Below, one piece after another: positions 17,185-27,304 of a stretch of 64,000 nucleotides of DNA (position 1 is the first letter of the stretch; every line of letters starts with the position of its first letter). The position numbers and the translations under genes are program-made. The stretch is from Maribacter spongiicola (lineage in GTDB: Bacteria > Bacteroidota > Bacteroidia > Flavobacteriales > Flavobacteriaceae), in contig NZ_SOAY01000012.1 in NCBI RefSeq assembly GCF_004364165.1, positions 62,001 through 126,000 of the forward strand. Direction: 5' to 3'. The notes under the pieces were generated by a model. The model worked only from the letters and a program-made list of their open reading frames with translations. It was not told where the DNA came from and did no database searches.

Positions 17185-17634
17185 ATGGGCTACGAGAATA
17201 AACTACACATTTTATTAGTTGATGATGACAAAGACGATTGTGATATATTTAAAGAGGCATTAGAGGAGTTAGAATTATCTTCTGACCTTACAATTCTGCA
17301 TAATGGAATTGAGCTTCTAGAATTTTTATCTTCTGAAAAAGGTAGCGATCCAGATATATTATTTCTTGATTTGAATATGCCAAGAAAAACTGGATTAGAA
17401 TGTATTAAAGAAATGAAATCATCCAAGTCATTACCCAGCATTTCAACTGTAATTTATTCTACATCTTATAATACAAATGTTGTCGACGAACTTTATGATT
17501 TGGGTGCTCATTATTACATTCAAAAACCCAGCTCATATAAATGTTTAAAACAAGTTATTGAACAAGCTATACTTTTATTAAGCGAAGAAAAGAAAACATC
17601 AATTTCTAGGGCTAATTTTGTCATCAAACCTTAA
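17185..17634 (+). CDS. Single-domain response regulator (CheY-like)
   Basis: The receiver domain has the acidic pocket (VDDDKDD at 12-18), the phosphoacceptor D62 (LFLDLNMP), a Ser/Thr switch (VIYSTS) and the conserved Lys (IQKPSS). There is no output domain and the C-terminus ends in a short basic tail. It is 8 bp upstream of a large PAS histidine kinase, its likely partner. It closely resembles the single-domain regulator at 43618-44055 in length and tail. Confidence 0.92.
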   Translation: MGYENKLHILLVDDDKDDCDIFKEALEELELSSDLTILHNGIELLEFLSSEKGSDPDILFLDLNMPRKTGLECIKEMKSSKSLPSISTVIYSTSYNTNVVDELYDLGAHYYIQKPSSYKCLKQVIEQAILLLSEEKKTSISRANFVIKP

Positions 17635-17642
17635 ACTTACTT

Positions 17643-20600
17643 ATGCACGCTGACGACTCTTCATTTATTTTTTTACAAGGAGGCGGAGAAATGGGGAAAC
17701 TCATAGAATCGTACAATTGGAACGAAACCCCATTAGGTGAATTAAAAAATTGGTCGCAAACATTAAAAACCAATGTTAGTACAGTACTCAATACCCCATA
17801 TAGTATGTGTATTGCGTGGGGAAAGGAATCTATCGAAATATGTAACGATAGCTTTTGCTCAGCCTTAGGCTTGAGCAGAAACCATAATACTTTAGGGAAT
17901 GGAATGAAATTGAAATTTGCCAAAGATTGGCAAAATATAGATGCCGCCCTAAAAAGTGTAATGAATGGTAATGCTACCGATCGTCAATTAGTTTCGTTAC
18001 CTCTTAATAGAAATAATAAAACATACAAGTATCAATTCGAGTTCACTTATAGCCCAATTCGATTAGACACAGGTGAAATTGGGGGTGTCTTAATTATAGT
18101 GCAAGAAAAAGGTTTTACCGATAAAAAAACTTTTGAATCAGAATTACAAGAAAGCAAAAATCAATTACAATTTGCCATTGCTGCAGCTGAATTGGGCACG
18201 TGGGACTATAATCCGCAAACCAATATTTTTACCGCTAACGATAGATTAAAAGATTGGTTTGGGCTACCTCATAAGAACGAGCTTGAATTAACAGATGCGC
18301 TTAATGCCATTAATGAAAAAGATAGAGAACGGGTTGCCTCTGAAATTCAAATAGCATTAGATTATTCTTCGGGCGGCAGTTATGATATTGAATTCAGAAT
18401 TAATAACCTGATCAACAAAAAAGAAATTATTTTACATGCTAAAGGCAGAGCCTGGTTCAATGACGACTCTATTGCCTATCGCTTAAACGGTACATTAGAA
18501 GATGTAACTACGCGAGTATTGGCAAGAAAGAAGGTTGAAGAAAGCGAAACCCGTTATCACAATCTAATACAATCATCACCATCCTCTATTGCTATCTTAT
18601 CTGGTGAAGATTTAGTGATTACCATTGCCAATAATACCATTATTGAGTATTGGGGAAAAGGTGAAGATGTAATTGGCAAACCATATTTCGAATTATTGCC
18701 AGAATTGATTGAGCAGGGTTATGATAAAATATTTAAAGAGGTTTATGATACCGGCAATCCTTTTACCGCATTAGAAACTCCTCTATATATCGTACAAGAC
18801 GGTGAAGCTAAAACGAAATATTACAACTTTATAGTTTATCCGCAGAGAGATTCAGAAGAAAAGATTAATGGACTTGGTATTATTGCTACAGAGGTAACCA
18901 CGCAAGCACTTTTAAATAATAAGATTAGGGAAAGTGAACAAAATATACGAGCCTTGGTCGAAAGTGCTCCTTTCCCTATTGCCGTATATGTAGGAGACGA
19001 AATGCTCATCTCATTGGCAAATCAGTCCATTATGGATGCTTGGGGAAAAGGGAATGATGTAGTTGGTAAACTATATTCAGATATCTTACCAGAATTAGAA
19101 AATCAACAAATATTTAAACAAGTTCGTGGAGTATTTCACACAGGCACTCCCTTTAATGCTAAGAATCAAAGAGTTGAATTAAGAATAGATGGTATATTAA
19201 AATCTTTCTTTTTCAATTACAGCTTTACTCCCTTATTCGATGAATCTGGTAAGGTTTATGGGGTAATGAACACTGCTGCAGAAGTTACTGAATTACACGA
19301 AGCTAAAATTAAGGTCGAAGAAAGCGAAAAGAGATTTAGAAATACGGTTATGCAAGCGCCATTAGGCATTACCATTTTTAGAGGACCTGACCATATAGTA
19401 GAAATAGCCAACAAAAGTTATTTAGATATTATAGAAAAAATAGATGAAGAATTCATTGGAAAACCAATTTTTGATAGCTTGCCCGAGGTCAAAACTGTTA
19501 TTGAACCTATAATCGCTGATGTATACAAAACAGGCGAAGCTTTTCATGGTTATGAATTTCCGGTGGTATTAAACACCCAAGGCACCCCTGAAACAAAATA
19601 TTTTAATTTTGTTTATCATCCGTTAAAAGAGGATAATAACATTACGGGCATTATGGCCGTTGCTACCGAAGTAACCGCAATGGTAAAGGCTAAACATGTT
19701 ATTGAAGAAAGTGAAGAAAAACTGGGTCTAATTATTGAAGCAAGTGAATTAGGGGTCTTTGATGTCGATTTAAAAACTGACGACATTATAGCTTCTAAAA
19801 GGTGTTATGAAATTTTAGGTTTTGATACCGAAACAAATTTAACGCATGAGGTAATGGTGAATAATATTCACCCAGATGATCTTAACCTAAGAAAAAAAGC
19901 TTTTGAAACCGCTTTTAAAGATGGAACATTACGATACCAATCTCGTGTAATATGGAAAGACCAATCGATACATTGGATCGATGCAAAAGGCAAAATATTC
20001 TACGATGAAAACAAAAACCCGATAAGATTGTTGGGCACTGTACGCGATATTACAGAAGAACGTAATTTTCAACAACAGCTATTAGAGCGAGAAGAAAAGT
20101 TTAGATTACTGGCAGACTCTATGCCCCAATTTGTTTGGACATCTGATGCCGAAGGAAACTTAAATTATTTCAATAAATCGGTTTTTGACTACTCAGGATT
20201 AACACCTGAACAAGTGTATAAAGAAGGATGGATTCAAATTGTACATACTGATGATCGAGAAGAAAACATTAGACTCTGGACAGAAGCTGTAAGCACAGGA
20301 ACCGACTTCTTACTTGAACATCGCTTTAGAAATGCAATAGGAGAATACCGATGGCAATTAAGTCGCGCTATCCCTCAAAAAGATAGTGATGGCACTATAA
20401 AAATGTGGGTAGGCACCAGTACCGATATTCAAGAACAAAAAATGTTCACAAATGAATTAGAGAAGATGGTTCAAACACGAACCAACGAGCTACAGCACAA
20501 GAATGTAGACCTCGAAAAAATGAACAAAGAGTTACAGTCTTTTGTATATATCTCTAGTCATGATTTGCAAGAACCGTTACGTAAAATTCAAATATTTGCC

Positions 20601-21230
20601 TCTCGTATTCTAGAAACAGAATTCGAAAGTTTATCAGATAGGGCAAAGCATGATTTTACAAGAATGCAGAAAGCTGCATTTAGAATGCAAACCTTAATTC
20701 AAGATCTACTTGCGTATTCTAGAACTAAAATTGAAGATATCACCTTCGAAATTTTAAACCTAAACGAAGTAATTGAAGACGTACAAGAAACGTTAAGTGA
20801 AGATTTGAAAAATAACGACGTTACTTTCAATTTGAATATTCAATGCGAGGTTAAAATTATACCCATACAGTTTAAACAAATTATACATAATCTAATAAGT
20901 AACTCCATTAAATTTGCTCGCGAAGAGCAACCGTTAGTAATTGAAATTGATTGTGAGCACGTAAAAGGTAAAGATCTAGATATCGAAACCTTAGATAATA
21001 AAAAGAAGTATTGTCACATTCGCTTTGCCGATAATGGTATTGGATTCGAACAAGAATTCAGCGAAAAAATATTTGAGGTATTTCAACGGTTACATAGTAA
21101 CGATGAATACACAGGTACAGGTATTGGACTTGCAATCGTAAAAAAAATAATTGAAAATCATAAAGGTCATATTATGGCAAAAAGTACCGTAAATGAAGGT
21201 GCTGTTTTTCATATTTATATTCCGGCTTAA
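17643..21230 (+). CDS. Soluble multi-PAS sensor histidine kinase (1195 aa)
   Basis: The N-terminus has the LQGGGEMGKLI and TPLGELKNW signatures seen at the start of large soluble PAS kinases. Repeated PAS/PAC modules follow, at least five, joined by VEESE-type linkers at about 295, 430, 555 and 685. Then come PAS domains with the LGTVRDIT and GTSTDIQE endings, a short coiled coil and the kinase. The kinase has the phosphoacceptor H973 in SSHDLQEPLRK, the N box (HNLISNSIKFA), the G1 box (FADNGIGFE) and the G2 box (GTGIGLAIV). No membrane segments are seen, so it senses cytoplasmic cues. With the single-domain regulator upstream it makes a phosphorelay lacking a DNA-binding output in this window. 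Confidence 0.92.
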   Translation: MHADDSSFIFLQGGGEMGKLIESYNWNETPLGELKNWSQTLKTNVSTVLNTPYSMCIAWGKESIEICNDSFCSALGLSRNHNTLGNGMKLKFAKDWQNIDAALKSVMNGNATDRQLVSLPLNRNNKTYKYQFEFTYSPIRLDTGEIGGVLIIVQEKGFTDKKTFESELQESKNQLQFAIAAAELGTWDYNPQTNIFTANDRLKDWFGLPHKNELELTDALNAINEKDRERVASEIQIALDYSSGGSYDIEFRINNLINKKEIILHAKGRAWFNDDSIAYRLNGTLEDVTTRVLARKKVEESETRYHNLIQSSPSSIAILSGEDLVITIANNTIIEYWGKGEDVIGKPYFELLPELIEQGYDKIFKEVYDTGNPFTALETPLYIVQDGEAKTKYYNFIVYPQRDSEEKINGLGIIATEVTTQALLNNKIRESEQNIRALVESAPFPIAVYVGDEMLISLANQSIMDAWGKGNDVVGKLYSDILPELENQQIFKQVRGVFHTGTPFNAKNQRVELRIDGILKSFFFNYSFTPLFDESGKVYGVMNTAAEVTELHEAKIKVEESEKRFRNTVMQAPLGITIFRGPDHIVEIANKSYLDIIEKIDEEFIGKPIFDSLPEVKTVIEPIIADVYKTGEAFHGYEFPVVLNTQGTPETKYFNFVYHPLKEDNNITGIMAVATEVTAMVKAKHVIEESEEKLGLIIEASELGVFDVDLKTDDIIASKRCYEILGFDTETNLTHEVMVNNIHPDDLNLRKKAFETAFKDGTLRYQSRVIWKDQSIHWIDAKGKIFYDENKNPIRLLGTVRDITEERNFQQQLLEREEKFRLLADSMPQFVWTSDAEGNLNYFNKSVFDYSGLTPEQVYKEGWIQIVHTDDREENIRLWTEAVSTGTDFLLEHRFRNAIGEYRWQLSRAIPQKDSDGTIKMWVGTSTDIQEQKMFTNELEKMVQTRTNELQHKNVDLEKMNKELQSFVYISSHDLQEPLRKIQIFASRILETEFESLSDRAKHDFTRMQKAAFRMQTLIQDLLAYSRTKIEDITFEILNLNEVIEDVQETLSEDLKNNDVTFNLNIQCEVKIIPIQFKQIIHNLISNSIKFAREEQPLVIEIDCEHVKGKDLDIETLDNKKKYCHIRFADNGIGFEQEFSEKIFEVFQRLHSNDEYTGTGIGLAIVKKIIENHKGHIMAKSTVNEGAVFHIYIPA

Positions 21231-21516
21231 GTAAGAATTTTGCAATTCGTATTCATCAAAAGCATTATTCACTTAATTAAAAAATACTTTTATAATTTAC
21301 ATTTTCATAGAGCATAAGTACCATGGCTTTTTGAATAGTGACACTATTCTATAATCGAAGTTATTTGATTAATTTTGTAGCCGACAATCAACCACCCTTA
21401 CAGTTTCATCTGACCATTTGGTATTTATAGCTACTTCGCTTGCTATAAATACTCAGAATTAATTTTATATGGATTGACATTTATGCTCGGTCTACAAATT
21501 TTCTAGAATAGTGTAA

Positions 21517-23577
21517 ATGCATTTAAAAGAAGAACTTAACATACAACAGTTAAAAGCTGTCGAATTTTCGGGCAAACATCTTTTAGTACTTGCCGGTGCG
21601 GGTACAGGAAAAACACGTACGATAATTGCCAGGGCTGCCTATTTAATTGAAAATGGTGCTAACCCGTCAAAAATTCAAATACTCACCTTTACCAAGAAAG
21701 CTGCCAATGAAAATGTTGAGCGTGTAAAAGCTAGCTTACCACAATCTAGCGGGCGTACGCTTAACGGCGCTACTTTTCACTCGTGGTGTAATCAGCTAAT
21801 TATTAAGTACCCAAATCTGTTCGGTGCAGCCAATTTTACGGTAATAGACCCAGATGATCAATTAGGTTTAATGAAAATGGTTTCTGGTAGCCATAGCGAT
21901 GTTTATGGTAAACTTCGTATAAAACCACAGCAGCTATTAGATGTCTATTCTTATGCCAGGAACACTAAAAAGAATTTGACCGAATCTATACGCACCCTAA
22001 TTTATAAGGGCAAAGAAGATAAGGATACGGAGTATGAAATAACCGCCATGAAGCCTAATGTAGAAATATTACTTAGGGCATATCAAAAGAAAAAGATGGA
22101 GCAGCGTTATTTGGATTATGATGATCTGCTGTTAGTAGTATCCACTCAACTCAAATCTAACCCAGAAGCTAGAAAGTTATTATCTCAGGATCTTGATTAT
22201 CTTCTTGTTGATGAAATGCAAGACACCAACCCTTTGCAGTGGGAACTGCTTTCGCCATTCATAGATATCTGTAGTTTGTTCTGTGTTGGCGATGATGCAC
22301 AATCAATCTATTCTTTTAGAGGGGCAGATTTTAGAAATGTGCATCAATTTAAAGAACGTGTACCCAATTCTGAGGTTTATAAACTTGAAAAAAATTACCG
22401 CTCTACACAAGAGATATTAGATATTTCGAATTGGTTGCTCGACAAATCGCCTATAGATTATAAGAAACAATTGCAGTCTGTACGGGGAAGCGGAGAAATA
22501 CCAATATTGTTGAACGTAAGTGATGAATGGCAAGAGGCAAATTGGGTAGCCGATGAGATTTTAAAAAATTATACCGATGAGGACCGTAAATTTGCCGATC
22601 ACTTAATTCTATCGCGTTCTCAGTATTATACAAAAACTTTACAGGCGGTATTTATAAGAAGAAAAATACCCTATGTCACCTATGGCGGACGTAAATTTTT
22701 ACAAGCTGCACATATTAAAGATTTGGTTTCTTTATTGCGAATAGTCAACAACCCATATGATGAAATTGCTTGGGTGAGATTCTTGACTTTTTGGGAAGGA
22801 ATCGGTGAAGTAAGAGCTTCTAGAATTATGGCCGTTATTATTGCAGATGAAGGTAAAACCGACATCCCTACCCTATTACAAGGTGCCATACCTGGAACAG
22901 ACGGAATCAAAATTTCAGAGCTTTATAATGCCGTTCAGAAGGAAAAAGGTAAAGTCGGTAAAATGGTAGACATCGCCTATGAGGCTATGTCATTAGGGCT
23001 GGCTTTTAGATATCGGAAAGATTGGATCGAAAAGCGAAAGGGTGATTTTCCGGTATTAAAACTTTTGGCAAATAGTTATTCGAGCCTAGGTGAATTTATT
23101 GGCGAGGGACTTTTAGATAATGCTGAAAAAATGAACGGTGCACCTGTGCTAAGCGAATCGAAATTAGAGACCGACGAAGAAAAAGATCATGTCGTTATAT
23201 CGACCATTCACTCCGCTAAAGGATTAGAAGCCGATGTTTGTATTGTCTTAAACGTATCGCCAAAGGCATTTCCTTCCGCTTGGTCTTTAGATGATTTAGA
23301 TGCCATTGAGGAAGATCGCAGGGTGCTGTATGTGGCATTAACGCGTGCTAAGAATAGATTGATAATTACCAGAAATACCGCTTCTATATCGGCAATTCAT
23401 GGTAAATCTATCCCCACAAATTCGAGGCAGAAAGCAGATGATGCAGAAACCTATTTTTTAACGGCTATACCTGACGGATTGGTAAAACAAGAAACCATTG
23501 GTTACGATTTTAAGCCTGTGAAAGATGCTGCAGAACCGAACAATATGGACTTATCTTCAGGGATGGATTTTAGCTAA
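21517..23577 (+). CDS. UvrD/Rep-type SF1A DNA helicase
   Basis: This 3'-5' DNA helicase is of the UvrD/PcrA/Rep superfamily (686 residues). Visible motifs are the Q motif (LNIQQLKAVEF), Walker A AGAGTGKT (26-33), motif Ia (LTFTKKAA), motif II LLVDEMQDTN, motif III (VGDDAQSIYSFRGAD), motif IV (LEKNYRS), motif V (STIHSAKGLEAD) and motif VI (VALTRAKNRL). The set is complete. The C-terminal tail after about 640 is short. It is 9 bp upstream of the exonuclease-like/GIY-YIG gene and should form an operon with it, which points to a shared repair or recombination task rather than the housekeeping UvrD role. Confidence 0.92.
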   Translation: MHLKEELNIQQLKAVEFSGKHLLVLAGAGTGKTRTIIARAAYLIENGANPSKIQILTFTKKAANENVERVKASLPQSSGRTLNGATFHSWCNQLIIKYPNLFGAANFTVIDPDDQLGLMKMVSGSHSDVYGKLRIKPQQLLDVYSYARNTKKNLTESIRTLIYKGKEDKDTEYEITAMKPNVEILLRAYQKKKMEQRYLDYDDLLLVVSTQLKSNPEARKLLSQDLDYLLVDEMQDTNPLQWELLSPFIDICSLFCVGDDAQSIYSFRGADFRNVHQFKERVPNSEVYKLEKNYRSTQEILDISNWLLDKSPIDYKKQLQSVRGSGEIPILLNVSDEWQEANWVADEILKNYTDEDRKFADHLILSRSQYYTKTLQAVFIRRKIPYVTYGGRKFLQAAHIKDLVSLLRIVNNPYDEIAWVRFLTFWEGIGEVRASRIMAVIIADEGKTDIPTLLQGAIPGTDGIKISELYNAVQKEKGKVGKMVDIAYEAMSLGLAFRYRKDWIEKRKGDFPVLKLLANSYSSLGEFIGEGLLDNAEKMNGAPVLSESKLETDEEKDHVVISTIHSAKGLEADVCIVLNVSPKAFPSAWSLDDLDAIEEDRRVLYVALTRAKNRLIITRNTASISAIHGKSIPTNSRQKADDAETYFLTAIPDGLVKQETIGYDFKPVKDAAEPNNMDLSSGMDFS

Positions 23578-23586
23578 ACATCAGAT

Positions 23587-24990
23587 ATGCCAGAAAGAAA
23601 ATTTGCCATTATTTCGATGACCACTTTTGGTTACAAACCGAATCCTTTAAGAATAGTTCAGCTGATTATAAGTAAACTTAAAGGTGAATATTACGAACCT
23701 ATATTTCAAACGAACATTAATCCCGAAGAACGTATACCGAATTACATTCAACAAAAAACAGGATTGACCGATACCTTGCTGTTGAATGCACCTACGTTCT
23801 CAGAGGTTGCCGATACCATTTTAAGAGAACTTGATGACCACATATTGGTGGGTCATAACGCGTCATTTCTACATTATGCCTTACAATCTGAATTTAAATA
23901 TTTGGGGTATTCCTTTAAAACTCCCCAGCTATGTACCGTTAGATTGGCGAAGAAGCTGATACCAAATATGACCAGTTATGAATTACCTTATTTGAGTAGT
24001 GTTCTGAATATTCCGTACACAGCATCAAATGATTTAGATGATGACAATGCTGCGGTTGCCATACTATTTCAAAGATTGATTTTGCTTGATAATGACGAAA
24101 TGGTCATCTCTAAATTCTTAGAGCCTAAAGCTGAGAAAGAAAATATCGCTCCTAAAAATATAGCTTATCAAGAACTAAACTCTTTGCCCAACTCCCCAGG
24201 CATTTATAAGTTTCAGGATCAAAGAGGTGAAGTGGTTTACGTAGGCAAGGCAAAGGATATTAAAAAAAGGGTACTGAGCCATTTCTATAACTCGAGCGAG
24301 AAAGAAATAACACTTTGCGATGCTACTTACCATATAGATTTTGAAACTACCGGCAGCGAACTCATTGCCTTGTTACGAGAGGCGGACCTGATTGATAAAT
24401 TAGACCCACCGTTTAATTATATCCAGAAGAAAAGTTATGTCACCTACCATATTGTACCCCAGAAGAACAGAAAGGGTATTCTGCAATTAAAAATTGAAAG
24501 AAGACCTTTTGAGCACTCCCCCACCGAAATATTCTTAAAGCGAGGTGATGCCATTAAACGCTTATTGGAACTAACTAAAAAGTTTAGATTATGTCCGTTA
24601 CAAACAGGATTAAAAAGCAAATTAGGAAGATGTACCCATGGTGAATATAATGAATGTGATGGCATATGCACAGGAGAAGAAGCCATAGGATTATATAATG
24701 AGAAAGTTGAAAATGCTTTAGACTTCCTCAACAATGAAAATGACAATTATGCAATTTTTGAAAAAGGAAGAACAAAAGAAGAACGAGGTTTTGTTTTAGT
24801 TCTTCATGGCGTTTATCAAGGCTTTGGTTTCCTCGATAATTCTCAATCGGTTTCTAGTCTTGAAGATTTAAAAGATATGCTCGACCCAAAAAAGCATTCA
24901 TACCATACCGCAAAAATAATTTCAGCTTACACGCAGCGAAATCCTTGGAAAATTAAGCCTTTGGAAACTGCGGGTATAAAGCTATTTTGA
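23587..24990 (+). CDS. Degenerate DnaQ-like domain fused to a GIY-YIG nuclease (Cho/UvrC-N type)
   Basis: Residues 1-165 have the DnaQ exonuclease outline but not its active site. The DxETTG motif is SMTTFG (S10, T12), the AHNxxFD motif is GHNASFL (L95 for Asp), and the terminal HxxxxD is S147...D152. Only one of the five DEDDh residues remains. Residues 195-285 are a GIY-YIG nuclease resembling UvrC/Cho with intact GIY (205-207), YVG (218-220), R228 and E265. Family members normally keep an active DnaQ domain. Here the domain seems kept as a DNA-binding or docking part. It is cotranscribed with the UvrD-like helicase and probably makes incisions in damaged DNA. Confidence 0.85.
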   Translation: MPERKFAIISMTTFGYKPNPLRIVQLIISKLKGEYYEPIFQTNINPEERIPNYIQQKTGLTDTLLLNAPTFSEVADTILRELDDHILVGHNASFLHYALQSEFKYLGYSFKTPQLCTVRLAKKLIPNMTSYELPYLSSVLNIPYTASNDLDDDNAAVAILFQRLILLDNDEMVISKFLEPKAEKENIAPKNIAYQELNSLPNSPGIYKFQDQRGEVVYVGKAKDIKKRVLSHFYNSSEKEITLCDATYHIDFETTGSELIALLREADLIDKLDPPFNYIQKKSYVTYHIVPQKNRKGILQLKIERRPFEHSPTEIFLKRGDAIKRLLELTKKFRLCPLQTGLKSKLGRCTHGEYNECDGICTGEEAIGLYNEKVENALDFLNNENDNYAIFEKGRTKEERGFVLVLHGVYQGFGFLDNSQSVSSLEDLKDMLDPKKHSYHTAKIISAYTQRNPWKIKPLETAGIKLF

Positions 24991-24993
24991 AAT

Positions 24994-26175
24994 TTAAAAA
25001 TTAGGTAATAACAGCGTAATTTCTGTACCAATATTTCTTTTTGATGCTATTGATATACTTCCCTTATGTAACGTCATTATTCTTTTGGCGTACGTAAGAC
25101 CAATACCCAGACCATCGTTCAAATGAAGTTTTTCGAATAAATTAAAAACCTTATCTGCATATTTTTTATCAAAACCAATACCGTTATCGGCATAGACAAT
25201 ACGAACAAATTTTCCGTATTCAAATTTATCTTCTGTTTCGCTAAAAATATTTTGCATAAAATAATCTGTGGTCACCGAAATCTTCAATGGTACATCAGGT
25301 CTTTGAAATTTCAGCGAGTTGTCTACCAATTCAATCAACAAACTTTCTAGATAGATAGCATCTGCAGGAAAATTAAAAAATTCTCCTTCTAGAGTAATCA
25401 TTTGATTATTCGATATCAAAAACTTTTTTCTAACGTTTTCAATTAAAAAATTTAAATCAACATTCGAGATTTTGAAATTTTCGCTATCAATGGCATGTAA
25501 CCGTTGAATACTAATTAAAAGATTTCGGAGCCGTTCTGAAGATTTTAAAATTTTAGAGAGGTTTAATTTAACTTCTGCATCTAAATTTTGCATTAAGCTA
25601 CCAAATAGTCCAATTTTTCTTAGAGGTTCTTGTAAATCGTGCGAAAGTACCTTGGCCATTTGTTTATGCTGCTCTTTGAATTCTACAATTTGCTGAAGCT
25701 GACGTTCAATTAATTCATCGCTCGCATTAAGAGCCTTTTTTAACTTTACACTTTCAGTATTTTCTAACAGCTCTTTTAGTGCCTTATCTCTTGATTGAAT
25801 AATTTCTGATTCGTATTCATTTCTATTCGGTATGCCTACTCCTACAAAATGAATTTTGACAATATCATTTTCACAAACCCGAACTGCGTCTAAAACTACA
25901 GGTAAAGATTTACCCTCTTTTGTTTTAAATGACAAAAATATCTCATTCGCTTTTTCTTGTAATTCTATTAATGGTTTTAGATGTACTCGAAAATAAATCA
26001 TACTCCCAGAATCAAGAATATCATTGATTTTCACCTGCTGCGAATTATTAAACCCTAAAGAATCTTTGAAATTATTATTCGATAAAAGTAGTTCTTCACT
26101 ATCTGATAATGTAAAATTAAATCCTGGAGAGTTATTATATATCCTCATCCATTCATTTTCAGAAGTTTCGTTCAT
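24994..26175 (-). CDS. PAS sensor histidine kinase in an operon with an RsbQ homologue
   Basis: Residues 1-115 form a PAS-like sensor (NNSPGFNFTLSDSEE, FRVHLKPLIELQ, then VVLDAVRV). A coiled coil spans about 125-172, and a histidine kinase core follows with H179 in LSHDLQEPLRK, the N box (LIELVDNSLKF), G1 (YADNGIGFD) and G2 (DGLGIGLTYAKR). No membrane segment is present. It lies 10 bp after the RsbQ-like gene. In Bacillus, RsbQ works with the PAS-phosphatase RsbP; here the PAS partner is a kinase. It converges on the GIY-YIG gene with a 3-bp gap. Confidence 0.9.
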   Translation of the reverse strand: MNETSENEWMRIYNNSPGFNFTLSDSEELLLSNNNFKDSLGFNNSQQVKINDILDSGSMIYFRVHLKPLIELQEKANEIFLSFKTKEGKSLPVVLDAVRVCENDIVKIHFVGVGIPNRNEYESEIIQSRDKALKELLENTESVKLKKALNASDELIERQLQQIVEFKEQHKQMAKVLSHDLQEPLRKIGLFGSLMQNLDAEVKLNLSKILKSSERLRNLLISIQRLHAIDSENFKISNVDLNFLIENVRKKFLISNNQMITLEGEFFNFPADAIYLESLLIELVDNSLKFQRPDVPLKISVTTDYFMQNIFSETEDKFEYGKFVRIVYADNGIGFDKKYADKVFNLFEKLHLNDGLGIGLTYAKRIMTLHKGSISIASKRNIGTEITLLLPNF

Positions 26176-26185
26176 GTTTTTAAAA

Positions 26186-26992
26186 TTATCCGGCTTCAGC
26201 TAAGAATTTTTTAATAGCCGCAATGGTTTCCTCGGGATGGCTCATATGCGGACAATGTCCGGTTGCCTTCATCCTTACAATTGTACTTCCACTAATTTTC
26301 TTATGAATAAATTCGCCAACAGTATCTGGTGCAATATCATCTTCAGCACATTGCAGAATTAAGGTCGGCAACTTCACTCTTACGATATCATCACGATTAT
26401 CAGAAAAAAATGTCACCCTTGCGAAATTTCTATTTATTGCAGGGTCAGCCGCGCAAAAACTATTTTCTAACTCTTCGGTTAGTTCAGGCCTCTCAGCATT
26501 CTTCATAACCATTGGTGCTAGAAATTTTGCCCATCCGGTATAATTATTATCCATCACATCTAGCAAACCTTCTAAATCCTCTTTCGAGAAGCCACCAACA
26601 TAATCTGTATCATTAATATATTTCGAGGAAGGAGATACCAGTATTAAGTTCTTAAATACTTTAGGAGCCTGTAAACTTGCCAACACCCCAATCATAGAGC
26701 TTACAGAGTGACCAATAAAAATGACATTCTGCAGATTTAATACATCACATATATCTAAAACATCTTGAGCATACCCATATAAAGAACCATATTTACCTTC
26801 GTTATATGCGCTGGTGTCTGACTTACCACAACCCACATAATCAAATTGGACTATTTTATAATCGTCCACAAAGGCCGGTGAGATAAAACGCCACATATTC
26901 TGATCACAGCCAAAACCATGAGCAAACATGATTACTCGGGTACCATTACCAAAAACCTTTACGTTATTTCTTTTTAAAATATCCATGCGCAT
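26186..26992 (-). CDS. RsbQ-like alpha/beta hydrolase
   Basis: This 268-residue hydrolase is close to B. subtilis RsbQ throughout: AHGFGCDQNMW, FDYVGCGKSD, GYAQDVLD, ILQCAEDDIAP and GHCPHMSHPEET all have direct RsbQ counterparts. The catalytic triad is S96 (GHSVSSM), D219 and H246, matching RsbQ S96, D219 and H247. RsbQ and the plant receptors D14/KAI2 hydrolyse a small hydrophobic ligand and pass the signal to a partner. The gene is followed by a PAS histidine kinase 10 bp downstream, so it probably supplies or senses a ligand for that kinase. ATG 26992 gives the best N-terminal match. Confidence 0.9.
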   Translation of the reverse strand: MRMDILKRNNVKVFGNGTRVIMFAHGFGCDQNMWRFISPAFVDDYKIVQFDYVGCGKSDTSAYNEGKYGSLYGYAQDVLDICDVLNLQNVIFIGHSVSSMIGVLASLQAPKVFKNLILVSPSSKYINDTDYVGGFSKEDLEGLLDVMDNNYTGWAKFLAPMVMKNAERPELTEELENSFCAADPAINRNFARVTFFSDNRDDIVRVKLPTLILQCAEDDIAPDTVGEFIHKKISGSTIVRMKATGHCPHMSHPEETIAAIKKFLAEAG

Positions 26993-27304
26993 AAATCACA
27001 TGCAAAAATAATAAAATATGCCATAATAGATTACTGTGAAATATAGCACTGATTATAGACTTCTATTATCAATATTTCTAGATAGAACCAACTAATTGTT
27101 CCATATAAGCGCAATGTAAGAGAATGCAAAAGTAAAAAGCAGTTACTGTTTATAAATATTTACAATAAGCTTTTGTCGCAATACTACTTAATAAATACTT
27201 TTTCTTTGCTCTGATTGTATGCCAAACCGATCTAGTTTTTGTCTTACTTGATAGTTTTTTTATAAAAATATACTAGACTAACCTTGGCGTTGTTTTAAGT
27301 AATA
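26993..27304. other. Gap upstream of the RsbQ-like gene, no gene seen
   Basis: This 312-bp AT-rich stretch lies downstream of susA and upstream of the RsbQ-like gene. It must hold the RsbQ-kinase promoter and the susA transcript end. No clear hairpin terminator, promoter match or open frame is evident to me. Confidence 0.3.
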
